A stretch of 64,000 bases of DNA from positions 149,985,834-150,049,833 of the forward strand of contig CM038217.1 in NCBI GenBank assembly GCA_021442155.1. Direction: 5' to 3'. This document shows positions 1 to 11,689 of the stretch, in pieces; the first letter of the stretch is position 1; every line of letters begins with the position of its first letter. A model generated the notes under the pieces. That model was not told the DNA's origin. It saw nothing but the letters and a program-made list of their open reading frames with translations, and ran no database searches. Both the position numbers and the translations under genes were made by a program. Source of the DNA: Cymbidium sinense (lineage: Eukaryota; Streptophyta; Magnoliopsida; Asparagales; Orchidaceae).

Positions 1-1688
1 TATACATGTGAGCTAAAATTCTATCTAAATCCTAACTTGGTGATGTACAAGAATGAATGAACAAATGTTGTGTTCTTTTCAAAGGAGCTATACACTTGCT
101 AATATTCACATTCTTATATGAATCCATGAAGATTAAAGAAAGGATAACTCCATATCACATGTTTTAAGCTATAGGCACATGAAAACTTATGAATATTCAT
201 AATTTTCATCACCCACATGTTATAGTTGATTTATATACTTTTGAAAATAATTTTTGATTAATAATGATAATAGCCACGCATAGTTTTAATTTAAATCAAC
301 ACATGCAAGCTTGACATAAAGGAAATCATTTCATTTAATTAATTTTGCAAGAGATGAATGCTTGAATAAAGTGATAAAAAACATTTAATATGATTGGAAA
401 GAAATAAAGAGACATAAACACATAATTTCATTCAATCTAATTAATTTCTAAGGATAATCATATCAAATAAGCTTATTTAAAATAAACTAAAATTTTTTAA
501 ATGTAAATTTTAATTTAATGTTTGATTTGATTTAAGAAATATGAGAGGACGTTTGCTAATCCTAATCCCATTCCCCATGTGTGAATTAATTTGATTTAAT
601 GAGAAGTAATTAGATTGATTTTATTGATTAATTAGGTTAAGGTATGAATTAAATCAATTAATTAAACCCTTACCTATGTTACCTTAAGGTAATTAATTAA
701 ATGATTATGAGCCAATGAAATATGCAAATGAATTGAGCATAAATAATAATGATCCTATGAAATTAAAGGGGCCTAATGAAATTAGCTCATAATCACTAAG
801 GAGCTAACTTAATTACTTTTATGATTTTCTCACACATGTGAGCTAATCATAATTTTATTAACTCTCTTTAGGCTATTGAACACCTAAAGCTCTATCCATG
901 GATCAATGGAAATCGATGCAATTACCCCCTTTTAATTAGGTTAATCAAGTAATTAATACATTAATCCATACCTTTTACTTAAATACCAAATTTAATTGAT
1001 TGTCCTTGAAATGAAATGGGCTTAAGGGGAAAATAGTTAGAAAGAGGTCCAAACATAATTCCATAAGCCTCTTACTTAATCAAACATGATTTGATATGAT
1101 TTTTTTCAATTTAACTAATTAAGTCATTAATTAGTTAATTAATCTTTACTTAGCATTTTTGTTGAAAAGGAGAAGGAAACTTAGGGGAAAGATTAGGAGG
1201 GAGGCCCCAATCCAATTCCCTAAGTCTCTCCTCTATTCAATAGTGATCAATGGATCCAATTTGTTAATTAATTACTGTTCACATGCTTAATTACTACTTA
1301 ATTAAGTTAGGAAGGTAATTAGGGCTTAAGCAATCAATTTCTCTAATTAATCAACAAATAAATTTCAAGGAAAATATGGGAGCAAAGGTCATCCCCCTAA
1401 ACATTCTCAGAAAGTTTGAAAGTGATTGGTTAATTAATTATGGAGTAATTAGGCTAATTAAATTTTTAATTAAACTCTAATTAAGCTAAAAATTACTATT
1501 TAAAATTAATTAAGGATGATTTTAATGGATCTCTAAAATACCTTTAAAATGAGCCATTATTTATATTTTTTGGATTTTTTCTATAATTAGTTATAAATTA
1601 TTGAAGTTTCAGCATTAAAAACATATTAAATAACCTAATTAATAATCCCATCTACATGCGATGCGTTGCTTTCCATGTGGGATTTAAC

Positions 1689-1697
1689 TATTTAAGT
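1689..1697 (-). promoter_or_regulatory. Candidate TATA-like box of the LTR (TTAAATA)
   Basis: On the minus strand this reads ACTTAAATA within a conserved GTGAC-ACTTAAATA context, at the B/A block boundary. The same word is at the same place in the LTRs near 14841, 24352 (minus), 36638 and 55692. The conserved position at a GC-rich to AT-rich transition suggests a U3/R boundary, but no transcript start is visible in sequence alone. Confidence 0.3.
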
Positions 1698-2679
1698 AGT
1701 CACATTCACGCCGAGTCATATGATGGTATTGATCTCCACCATCCGATCTCGGATCAGATGGGGGAGATCAATCTTGTGGAATATAAAGGGAAAATAGGGG
1801 AGATCTAGTGTGATTTGATCAGGGTTATCCGTTCCAATCATGGAGAATAGACGGCCCGTGATCCTTTTTCCTGTGAGCGATGAATGACGAGATTTGTTCA
1901 CCATGGATCATTTGATCCAAGCTCACCCGAGCACGATTAAACTTCAAAATTAGCCCACACCATCAGGGAAGGAATTCACACACATCCAACAGTCAAAATC
2001 AACTCACATGCAAATTTTTTTTGAAAAGCTCCAACCAAAATTTCCTATTTTTACATTTTTGAGGAATTACCTCACCGGAGCTCAAGATCGGTGGTGGGGT
2101 TGATGGAGGTAGCTTCATCTAGCAGAGATGAGGCTCTATTGAGTAGCACGGAAGCTAATTCCCCTTTTTCTGAATCAACTTTTGTCACTTTGGAGCTCAA
2201 TGGTGATCAAGTCCTAGCTCGATGGCTTGGGGCTTGGGAAATGACTTTTTCACAACATGTGCGAAGTTGTGTGAGAGGAATTGAAGTTTGGTTGAGAAAT
2301 GAGCAAGCTTGAATCAAGATTGGAGTGCCTTATTTCAGTTTTGCATGGAGAGGAGAAATGCTGAGTGAGGGAAGCTTGGGATTGCTCTGGGAATTGCAAG
2401 GAGGCTCAAAATTGTCTCTAGAAGCTCACCAATCAAATTGATTCATTTCCATGCAAATTGAGAGAGTATACCCCTTAGTTTGTTTGAGGTGGATTGTTTT
2501 CATTTTTGGCCATCTCCAGAGCATCAAAGTGGTCACCATCAAGTCCATGTGGCTCAGTTTGGTTGGAGGAAGGAGTGGGAGGTGGCTCAAGGCTTGATCT
2601 TGGCTGATCTTTTGGCTTGGATCTAAAGGGTGCTCAATTTGTAAGGGAGGTGAGTTAACTCATCTCTCTTTGGTCCATG

Positions 2680-3760
2680 GTTGACCTAGCATGGGTTAGG
2701 TGGCTAAGTTGGCTTAGGGTATGCCTCATTTGGATGAGTGAGGGCTGCCAAGGTGACATGAAGAGTGGACTTTGCCATATGAGGAAAAAATTCTATGTGG
2801 GAGAGGATCCATGGAGGATTTGCATTGGACTTGGCTCCAAATGGGTTTGGATTGATTTTAGGTTGACCCAAGATGGGTTTGGGTCAGGTTTGGTCAGCCT
2901 CCAATGGGTCATGGGTTGGTTTCATGGGTTTTGGCTTCATTTGGTTAAATGGGTTCAATTTGGGTCATGTTAGTTTAGGTTGAACAATTGGTCAAATTAG
3001 GTCAAACCAAGACTTTGGTTAGGTTCAAATGATGATTTGAAGAGTTTTGGTTCAAGTGGTTTTAATTAATTTGGCCTAGGTTTGATTTTGGCTCATTTGG
3101 ATTCATATAGGTCTAATGGGCTAAGTTGACTAATTTGATCAAATTGATCAAATTGGGTTGGTTAGGTGTTTGATGTTCAATTGGTTAATTGAAAATGATT
3201 GTAGGCTTTGGTTTGAATCAATTTGGATTTAATTTTTCTAGATCAATTTAGGTTAGGTTGACCAATTGGTCAAATTGCTACAATTGTCTTTGTTCAAAGT
3301 CACTAATCAATTTGAAATGAACTTGAGCCATTGGTTGCAATCAATTTGGGTTGGATCATGATTTGAGCCATTTTGGCCATTTAGGTCAATTTGGGTCAAC
3401 TTGGGTCAAATGGTCAATTGGGTTTGGTTTGGCTCAATTGAGGGTCAAGTCATGTTCAAACATTGATTATGGGTTTGTGTGAATTAATGGTTTCAATCAA
3501 TTTGGTGTGGGATGAGTTTGGCTAGTTTGAGTTTCATTTGGGTTAAGGGTTGACTTGGTCAAATGACCAAGTTGACTTGGTTTGACCTAATTCAAAGCAA
3601 TTGATCACTCTAGGATTATTATTGATCATGATATGAGGCTTTGATGGGCTTGAATCCAATTTGGATTAGAACTTGGCTCAAAAATCTCCTTTAGGCCACT
3701 TTGGGTCAAGTGGATCTAATTGGGTCAATTGGCTTGGTTTTGGTTTGATTAAGGTTTAGT
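2680..3760 (-). repeat. TTGACC/GGTCAA-dense part of LTR block D
   Basis: The stretch repeats short words such as GGTCAA, TTGGGTCAA and AATTGGTCAA every few tens of bases. It is diverged from unit to unit and has no clean single period. In element sense the word is TTGACC, which matches the W-box core TTGAC(C/T) bound by WRKY factors. Whether anything binds here is unknown. Confidence 0.6.
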
Positions 3761-4074
3761 TGGATTTATATATGAGTTTAGGATTGAAATATAAATCCAA
3801 CTACAATCAATTTGGGCTATGTTAGGTTTTGGTTCATTTAGAATTTTTAAGTAAAAAAGGCTAACTTGGACTTGACTTAGGTTGATTTGAATTTGGCTAG
3901 ACAATTGTAGGTTTTATTTATATTTGGGTAGATGATTGAAGGAATGATTGATTCAAGAGAAAATTCATTGATTTTTACTTAATTTGGATAGGATTTGGCC
4001 AAGTTCAAGGATTTTTCTTAAAAGGCTTAAATTTGGCTTTGACTTGATTTTTGACTTGGTTTAGATCATGTAAA

Positions 4075-4460
4075 TTTATATTTCATTTATATTTGTGAAT
4101 ATAAATGAATATATAAATGATTTATGAGAAAATCTCTTGAGTTTGAAGTGATTTGGAAGCAAATTTGACTAGTCTCATGGAGGTAGGTCAAAAGGGCTTA
4201 ACTAGGAATTTGATTTAGTTTGATTTAGTTTTGGATATTTGAATTTGGATTTCATTTATATTTGTGAATATGAATGAAGTAATTAATTTTAAAGAAATCA
4301 ATCAAGTTTGGATTGATTTGCATGAGATTTGGCTAAGCTCATGGAGGTAGGTCCATAAGGCTTAAGGAGTTTGATTGGATTTGGATTTTAGTTTGATTTA
4401 ATTTTGGCTATTTAAATTTGGATTTCATTTATATTTGTGAATATAAATGAAGGAATAATT
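4075..4460 (-). repeat. Palindromic units in LTR block D
   Basis: Three copies of an inverted repeat, arms TTCATTTATATT and AATATAAATGAA around a 4-base loop, start near 4082, 4251 and 4424, so the spacing is about 170 bp. The sequence between them is also repeated (GGATTTGAATTTGG-like words). The same units occur in the D blocks near 11135-11345, 26830-27210 and 62633-62850. Confidence 0.65.
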
Positions 4461-5016
4461 TATTTATAAAAACCAAAGTTTTGAATGAATTGGGTGGAGA
4501 TTTAGCTGCTTATGGCAATGGGTCATGGAAGGGATTTTAGAATTTGAATTTGATTTTGGGTTTTAATCACTTGGTTAGAATTTGGATTTGGGTTTGGATA
4601 AAATTATTAAGGAATTGAATTTATGTTAAAAAATCAATTGAATTTGGATTGATTTGAATTTGGCTAAGGCTAAGGCTAAGCTAATAGGATAAAATCATAG
4701 GGCTTATGAAGGATTTTGATTTTAGATTTGATTATGAGTTTTAATAATTTGGTTTGAAATTTGGATTTGGATTTGGTATTTGAATTTTAATTTGAGGTTT
4801 TAGAAGGAAAGCATGGGTTGAGTTTAGGCCATAGGATGGACAAGTCTCCTTAAATAAGGCACAACCCATTCTATGTGGCTAACCCTTCTAAGTCTCTGGC
4901 TTAAAGTGTTACCTAATCACTATAAGTGTCTTAAGACTAAGGATATCTTAGTGTCTATAAGAGTCCTAGATCTATGATGGGGAGGTTGAAGACTCACTCT
5001 AAAAGTTAGATCAATA

Positions 5017-5223
5017 ACCCATTTTTTAGATTTTGGTCGCTTTTAGCTCTTGCTAAAGCTCCTAGATTTAGGATTCTAGGTAGTTTTGGGCTACAAGCAT
5101 AAATTCTCACTTCTATCTTTTGAGATAGTGCATCATTCCTTAATATCATATCCGATCACTTCAATAAGTACATTGTCAGATCTATGTGGTGTCCCCCATA
5201 TACATATCAAAATAAATGCCGCA
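5017..5223 (+). mobile_element. 3' tail of a plus-strand LTR (block Z) upstream of a PBS
   Basis: The sequence matches the Z block ends near 40290-41062 and 59400-60126: an A/T-rich start, AGATTTAGGATT, CAAGCATAAATTCTCAC, TTTTGAGATAGT and AGATCT-TGTGGTGTCC. It ends in GCA at 5223, eight bases before the PBS. Part of Z seen in the other copies (the stretch like 40440-40840) is missing here. Everything upstream was separated by insertion of the minus-strand element ending at 5016. Confidence 0.7.
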
Positions 5224-5231
5224 GATTTTTC

Positions 5232-5252
5232 TGGCGATTTTGCTGGGGATGG
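5232..5252 (+). other. Primer-binding site (PBS), tRNA-Arg type
   Basis: TGGCGATTTTGCTGGGGATG is a mutated form of TGGCGACTCCACTGGGGATC, the complement of the 3' end of plant tRNA-Arg(ACG) plus CCA. It lies 8 bases after the LTR end in the context GATTTTTC, which is shared by the PBS copies at 41071 and 60135. A tRNA-Arg primer is typical of Ogre-type elements. This is a primer site, not a tRNA gene. Confidence 0.75.
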
Positions 5253-5689
5253 TTCCTCTCTCCATCTTTAGCGCATAATTGTCTCTAAGAATCAATAGTG
5301 GACTTATATTTTATATAAGTCTGAGACTATCTTTCTTTTCATTGGAACTTAGCTTATTTCATCCTTAAGTAAAGCTAGTCAACATCCTTTAGGTTTTAGG
5401 GCCTCACTCCATGTAAGTCTTGAAACCCCTGAGTTCCCCAATAGGTTAAAATAAATCAACTAATGAAAGGAGATGACTAAAAATTTATAACCTCTTTACC
5501 ACTAGCTTGGTGAGGCAAGGTTCATCTCATACTTAAGAAATTAAACCCTTTTGCAAAATGGCAATTTTCAAAAGCACAGTTTCCAAAAAGCTCTTTTTCA
5601 AAATTCACATAACAAGGGATTTTTGCAAAAAATTCACAAGAAATTTTCAAAAAGCATAAAATTCATATAACCGAACCTCATTTAATAAT
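5253..5689 (+). other. Leader between PBS and hairpin array
   Basis: This leader is shared by three copies (also 41092-41527 and 60156-60584). It opens with GGTTCCTCTCTCC, then a region around CTATCTTTCTTTTC, and a stretch near 5340-5480 that mentions no usable frame. No coding capacity is conserved. It is untranslated leader or a spliced region; I cannot tell which. Confidence 0.55.
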
Positions 5690-7545
5690 TCCTACAATTG
5701 TTACATAAAGGTTCTTTTCAAAATCAAATAATCTTTAAAATATCTTCTTCAAAAGTGCATTTTTGAAAATAGTTATCTTTATTTAAACATACCTAAGTTT
5801 GTTGAATAAAGATTCTATTTTCAAATAAAACCATGATATAAAATTGAAACTCCACTTAGCATATTCCATATATGCTAAAGTTGGAGTTTCCCTCTTTTTC
5901 AAAAGCACTTTTTTTGAAAATAGCTATCTTTATTTCAATATACCTGGGTTTGTTGAATAGAGATTCTATTTTCAAATGAAATAATGACATAAAAATTGAA
6001 ACTCCATTTTGCATATTCCATTTATGCTAAAGTTGTAGTTTCCCCTTTTAAAAAAAACACATTTTGAGAATAGCTATCTCCATTTCAACATAGGTTTGTT
6101 GGATGAAGAATCTACTTTCAAATAAAATCATGATATTAAATCAAAACTCCACTTAGCATATTCCACATGTGCTGAAGTTGGAGTTCCCTCTTTTCAAAAG
6201 CAAAATCACACACAAAAATTAAAACATATTTGAACTCCATTTGACACACCCAAATTTGTCAAATGAGAGTTTCATTTTCAAAAATCTAAAAATAAATTGA
6301 ACTCTTTTTAACATACCTAAATTTGTTAAATAGATTTCCCTCTTTTAAAATCAAAATACATTTGAACTCCATTTGACATACCCAAATTTGTCAAATGAGA
6401 GTTCCATTTTCAAATCATGAAACAATTGAACTTTATTTAACATACCCACATTTTTTAAATAAGAGTTCCCCTCTTTTCAAATCACAATAAAAAAAACATA
6501 TGAAACACAATTGGATCTTATTTAACATACCTAAATTTGTTAAGTAAGGATCCCATTTTTCAAAATCAAACACATCCAACATATTTGGCTCCCACTTAAC
6601 ATACCAAATTTGTTAAGTAAGAGCCTCATTTTCAAATCAAACAAAATAAATCAAATCACATTTGGCTCCTACTTAACATACCAAATTTGTTAAGTAAGAG
6701 CCTCATTTCAAATCATAAACACATTTCTATTTAACATACCAAATTTGTTAAATAAGAGCCTCATTTTCAAATCATAGACACTTAGCTCCTACTTAACATA
6801 CCAAATTTGTTAAGTAAGAGCCTCATTTTCATGATCACTTGGCCTCTTACTTAACATACCAAATTTGTTAAGTAAGAGCCCCATTTTCAAATCAAACAAA
6901 CATAAATTAAAACACATTTGGCTCCTACTAAACATACCAAATTTGTTAAATAAGAGCCTCATTTTCAAATCAAACAAAAACAAATCAAATCACATTTGAC
7001 TCCTACTTAACATACAAAATTTGTTAAGTAAGAGCCTCATTTTCAAATCAAAGGAAACACACAAATCAAATCACATTTGGCTCCTACTTAAAATACCAAA
7101 TTTGCTAAGTAAGAGCCTCATTTTCAAATCAAAACAACACATATCAAACACATTTGGCTTCCACTTAACATACCAAATTTCTTAAGTGAGGGCCCCATTT
7201 TTAAATCAAATCAACATATATCACACACATAACAAACAATCATCACAAGCAAAGATGTTTTCACTAAAAATTTTCAAACGTATAATCAAAACCTTTCAAG
7301 CATACCTAAATTTGCTAAGTAAAGGTTTTCCAAATCAAAATTTTCAAACAAGACATACAATACATAAAAATATCTCCAAAGTCTCTCCAAATATTTGAAC
7401 CCTACCCAACCTACTTAAATTGGTTGAGTATGGGTTCTAAATCAAAATCTTATGGCGAAGTCTCTCATCAAAATATCAAAAATCTCTCCAAAAATCAATG
7501 AACCCCACTTAGCATACCTAAATTTGTTAAGTGTGGGTTAAAAAT
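5690..7545 (+). repeat. Array of about 24 related hairpins (copy 1)
   Basis: By eye there are about 24 units, each an inverted repeat of about 36-45 bases separated by A-rich spacers of about 20-40 bases. A typical unit has arms GGCTCCTACTTAACA and TGTTAAGTAAGAGCC around the loop TACCAAATT, giving 14 of 15 pairs. Starts of the CTTAACATA core at 6595, 6672, 6730, 6792, 6850, 6928, 7006, 7087 and 7164 give spacings of 58-81 bases, mostly 77-81. Arms change together: CTTAACA/TGTTAAG, TTTAACA/TGTTAAA, TTTGACA/TGTCAAA, CTTAGCA/TGCTAAG. The outer arms also differ between units (GAACTC, AAACTCC, GGATC, GGCTC, GAACCC) yet keep a matching partner. The array sits between PBS and ORF1-like frame, so it would be in the 5' leader of the element RNA. 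Confidence 0.85.
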
Positions 7546-7609
7546 TCCATATCAAATATAGAAATCAATGATTGAAGACCAATATCAATGCAAGGGTCTT
7601 ACTCAATTA

Positions 7610-9475
7610 TGTTTCAACAAATGTAGTGATCTCGCAGTCAGTCTTTTTAGCTTTCAGTCAGTGCAGTTATCTTGGCCTCTAAAAAGTTTGTTTTCTCCTT
7701 CCCCTCTGGTGTAGATCTGGCCTTGGATCAAGCCAATCTCACCCCTACTACCACCATGCATCTGATCTACTTTGATCATGGTTTTGAGGGAGTTTGAGTT
7801 ACTTGTGAGAGGACAACCCTCACAATGGTCAATAGGGAGGAGGTGGTGGGACGGACGCCACTTATCCACTTTGACATTCTATCTGACTTCGAGTTTCCCT
7901 CATTGAAGAGGAAGGCTATCATGGTTCCCACACCCCATTTGGTATCCGTGTCAGTACCAGCTGCTTTAGCACGAGTTCAGTCAGTTGTCCCTACCATAGT
8001 TCTAATGCGAGCTACAACCTTCTCTTTGGTCACCCCAAAGGGGAAGGCTATCTTGGCCTTCAAGATAGTCTCCCATACCTTCGAGGTAGGTTCTAGTTCT
8101 CACTCTGCTTTGCTCACCCGCACCCAACTCCACAACAAAAAGGTCAGGGACCAGGAGTAGCTGGAAGCTCTATGATGCCTCCCATGTAGTGAGAGGGTTA
8201 TCTCAGAGACCTCTCCACTTTGAGTGGTAGGTTTCACCCCCTCTCGGCCTCAGATGGAGAAGAGGATTATAGGAGGATTGCTACATCTCCTCCACCACCA
8301 GCATACTTTGAGACACCGATTAGGGAGCGTAAGGGGCCTTATGTCGATCTTAGGACTGTTCTACACTAGGTCGGTAGAGCTTACCCACGCTCGAAGTCCA
8401 GTACCTTGTTTGATCTGAGATCCATGATCCCTAGGAGTGTTAGGGTTTAGATCCATGAGGAGAGAGAGTCAGGCTCTAGTATCACAAGGACAAGAGGGAG
8501 AATGAAGGTATGTCGCCTCCACACTGATGGATTTCCCTGATCATGTCCTATCAGGGTAGATCATTCAAACAATATTATTCTTACTGGCATAGTCTAATAC
8601 AGGAGGAGATCTCCAGTTGAGAGGCAGTCAGTGTTTCCATCACACCGCTCCACTCACCATCAACCCTCACTCGTTCAGCTTACATCATCTACCACCCTGC
8701 CAAGATTCAGAAAGCCCCATCTAGGGAAAGACCATCCCCACTGGTGATCTAGCTGGCTAATCCCACTCCATCCACTCCACAAGTTGAGGTGAGATTGCTC
8801 CCCGCATACCCTCTATCATGTAGTGGGGAGGAGTGGCAACCCAAGAGTCATCATCGCATCACCACCACCTTAGCAGGGAGAGAGAAAGGGGACATAGACA
8901 TAGTCCCCATGACAGCTTGATCCTCCCAGGAGGAAGTCTTGATAGTAGGTAGCATCTATTAAAGAGAAGATGAGCACCATCCTACGGACAATCTTCGGGG
9001 TGTTCACACCAAAGCATAGTAAATCGATAGATGACATATTAGCAACTACTTTTTTGAGAAAAGATGAATTCTCGAGTGACCACTGGATCAAGAGGGATAG
9101 GTATTTGATCCTGATAAGGATGACATGTTGGATGATATAGCTAAGGTCCATATGGTTGACACACGTGGATCCTTACAATGGGATTAACATAGCCAAAAGG
9201 TGTCGTGCTCAAAGAAGGTGACACTTCTCACTTGACTCAGCACCTCCTCCACCAGCTTAGATAGAAGGATGATCACATAGATAGGATAGAGAAGAAAGTA
9301 GAGGAGTTGATGGCAATAGTCTTAGCATTGCAAAATTCAGCCCTAATTTCACAGCCTTCTTCTATGGTAGCCGATAGACCATAGTTGGTACATACCTTAG
9401 ATCAACCTAGGTACATTTCTGCAAATGATGATGCAGGTATCTTGCATAGGAAGGACACAAATGAAACCTCCATGC
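7610..9475 (+). pseudogene. ORF1-like / gag N-terminal region, broken (copy 1)
   Basis: A long region upstream of the gag domain, homologous to 43300-45140. The longest surviving piece is 7825-8160 (111 residues). It aligns with 43495-43836 over blocks like PSLKRK, VVP, KGKA and F-E-(V/I)-G-S-S-S. Further on, 8600-8720 matches 44245-44340, and an acidic block FDP-x-x-DD near 9100-9150 matches the one at 44838-44870. Many stops and frame changes separate these. Ogre elements carry an extra ORF1 of unknown function before gag, and this could be it; an N-terminal extension of gag is the alternative. Nothing here shows a catalytic motif. The region starts after a CAGTCAG-rich stretch at 7635-7665 that also recurs in the other copies. 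Confidence 0.55.
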
Positions 9476-9479
9476 ATGA

Positions 9480-10065
9480 AAAGGATATCAAGCATATGGT
9501 AGAGCAATAAGTGAGGGAAGCGAGGGCGCAAGTCAGGGGGAGTCCATCCATTCTAAAGGGTAGACTATACCCAGAGGAATTTGATGTAGTTCAATACGCC
9601 AAGGGTTTTGTGTCACCTTCCATCAAGATCTTTGATGGTGGGGAACCCGCATCAGCAAATTGCATATTTTAGAGCTGGCTATTGCAACATCGATGGCAGT
9701 GATGCACTTTTGTTCAGACTCATTGTCAGCAGCCTAGCAGTGGTTGCATTTGATTGGTATGCCGAACTGCCCAACAATTCGGTGAGGATTTTTGTTGAGT
9801 TAGAGCACCTCTTCATCAAGAGATTTACTAGAGCTTTACAAAGAGTGAATATATGCAACCTCGTTGTAGCAAAGTAAGTTCTTAATGACTCTTTTATTGA
9901 TTATATTCTCAAGCGGCGCAATCTAAGAATGAAATGTGAGCCAATGTCCAATAACCATTGAGATTTTTCTCAAGAATATCCATGTCTCAGTCGCCTTCAT
10001 CCCTTTCCCGACCAATCATCTCGACCCAAGCCACAGAAAGTGTTTGAGAAGAAGCCAGGGATAGT
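9480..10065 (+). pseudogene. gag: Gag capsid domain, broken (copy 1)
   Basis: The frame 9608-9877 contains the retrotransposon gag signature: a hydrophobic segment then FDWYAELPNNSVRIFVELEHLF and IKRFT-like residues (pattern W-x2-L...I-x-F-x-E-L-x3-F-x-x-R-F). Upstream, in another frame from about 9480, are residues KDIKHMVEQ and EEFDVVQY, matched in 45155-45280. Downstream from 9880 the homology continues in changed frames (DYILKRRNL-like, then a stretch matching KPQKVFE). Gag would form the virus-like particle in the cytoplasm. At least two frameshifts and several stops make it non-functional. The neighbouring proline-rich linker and zinc knuckle follow in the expected order. Confidence 0.75.
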
Positions 10066-10732
10066 TATGTTAGTGGACAGAGGGAAGCAACCAGCCAAAG
10101 TCAGGTATGAGAGATCCTGAGCTCACCAGCCTCCTTGGCCACCTCCTCTACCTCCACCTCGGTCATCATATCAACCACCACAATGGCTATTCCCACCACA
10201 TTAGCAACCTACCCAATAGTGGTACTCCTACCCACCGCCAGGTAGCTATTACCCATCTACTCTTGTCCGATAGATTGAATAAGCTATATTCATTCTAGAG
10301 GGAGGTAGTTAGAAAAATCTTTAAGAATCTCTTAAAGAAACCTGACTTTTAATTGCCATAGCCAATAGAAGAAGTGGGCAAGAGTAATGATCCTAACTAT
10401 TGCCCCTATCATCACATGATTAGCCATGACTTAGAGGATTATTTTACTTTTAAGGACTGGCTTGAGCATAGCTATAAGTTAAGTGATGTAGTTATCCCCA
10501 AGGAATACTTTTTAAAACAACCATCCAATTCTATTAGGGTAATTCTTGGGGATATTTGCGATCCACTTAAGACAAAGAGAAGGTTAGGATATTGCCTTAT
10601 CTTGAACCTCTAAAAAAGTGGTTTCTTAAATCAAGAAACTCTCTTTACAGGTGTTTGAGGTAGTTCAAATCCCTAATATCAAGGAAGTTTTGTAGGTTGC
10701 CAAAGACAACTTGAAGAAGGTGACAGCCCAAC
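10066..10732 (+). pseudogene. gag: Gag C-terminal part: proline-rich linker and zinc-knuckle-like motif (copy 1), cut by an insertion
   Basis: From 10066 a frame reads VDRGKQPAKVRYERS and then a proline-rich stretch (PPWPPPLPPPRSSYQPPQ), as at 45790-45950. The frame 10374-10613 then holds NDPNYCPYHHMISHDLEDYF, a CxxH-x4-H-type knuckle used by Tat gag proteins for RNA binding; the last cysteine of the pattern is tyrosine here. The text continues as in 46127-46440 until 10732, where it stops at the first base of a new LTR (TGTTGACC at 10733). Protease and pol of this copy are therefore not in place. They could lie beyond the inserted element, but I did not find them in this window. Confidence 0.7.
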
Positions 10733-11129
10733 TGTTGACCACACTTTTAGAGTGAGTCTTCAACCTCCTCATCATAGATCTAGAACTCTTATAGAAACTA
10801 AGAGCTCCTTAGTCTTAAGAAACTTCTAGTGATTAGGTGAACACTTAACCTAAGCCTAGAGACTTGGAAGGGTTAGCCATAGGGGTAGGTTGTGCCTTAG
10901 GGATTCAGAGAGACTTGCCCATCCTATAGCCTAAACCCAACCTATGCTTTGCCTTCTCAAACCAAATCTCAAATTCAAATTCAAATACCAAATCCAAATC
11001 CAAATCCCAAACAAAATGATTCAATCCTAAAACCAAATCCAAAATTTCTTCCTAAGCCTTATGGACCCACCTCCATGAACTTGGCTAAATCCCATGCAAA
11101 TCAACCCAAACTTGATTGATTTCTTTATA

Positions 11130-11345
11130 AATCAATTATTCCTTCATTTATGATCACAAATATAAATGAAACTCACCTTCAAATAGCCAAAACTAAACCA
11201 AACTAAATCAAATTCCTATGTATGCCCTTTGACCTACCTCCATGAGCTTAGTCAAATTTACTTATAAATCACTCCAAACTCAACTAATTTTCTCATAAAT
11301 CATTTATATTTTCATTTATATTCACAAATACAAATGAAATATAAA
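11130..11345 (+). repeat. Palindromic units in LTR block D
   Basis: Two copies of the TTCATTTAT...ATAAATGAA palindrome occur near 11141-11168 and 11308-11340, about 170 bp apart, as in the minus-strand LTRs. The first is interrupted (loop GATCACAA). Confidence 0.5.
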
Positions 11346-11689
11346 TTCACATGACCAAAATGAAGTCCAAAATAAATTCAAATACCAATTCAAGCCCTTT
11401 AAGCTAATTCATTGAACTTGGCCAAATCCAATCCAAATCAAGTCAAAACTAATTGATTTTCTCTTAAATCAATCATTCCTTCAATCATCTACCCAAATAT
11501 AAATAAAACCTACAATCATCTAACTAAATCCAACTCAACCCAAGTCAAGCCTAAGTTAGTCTTTTTGACTTTAATATTTCAAATGAACCAAATCCTATCA
11601 TAGCCCAAATTGATTATAGTTGGATTTATATTTCAATCCTAAACTCATATTTAAATCCAACTAAACCTTAATCAAACCAAAACCAAGCC

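Larger units (their letters stand above)
1..5016 (-). mobile_element. Tat/Ogre-type LTR, minus strand, truncated by the window edge
   Basis: This is the 5' two thirds of a very long LTR read on the minus strand. On the plus strand the blocks run A (1-1690, AT-rich with many TTAATTAA words), B (1690-2080), C (2080-2680, GC-richer), D (2680-4790, first dense in GGTCAA words, then palindromic units) and E (4800-5016). The LTR 5' end is at 5016, where the usual GGTCAACA appears as GATCAATA. All blocks recur in the same order in the other LTR copies of the window, which is the evidence that this is one unit. Immediately right of 5016 the sequence becomes the Z block of a plus-strand LTR, so 5016 is the outer end of an inserted element. 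Short reading frames inside (for example 2091-2312 and 2677-2973) are not shared between copies and are not considered genes. Confidence 0.75.

Noticed and set aside
2091..2312. Small host gene (73 codons)
   Set aside because: It lies in LTR block C; the equivalent positions in other LTR copies do not keep the frame.
3000..3760. Telomere-like or centromeric satellite
   Set aside because: The words are GGTCAA/TTGGGTCAA without a fixed period, and no TTTAGGG arrays are seen.
5690..7545. CRISPR array
   Set aside because: The repeats are regularly spaced and palindromic, but they vary, the spacers are low-complexity A-rich and similar to one another, no cas genes exist, and the context is a plant retrotransposon leader.
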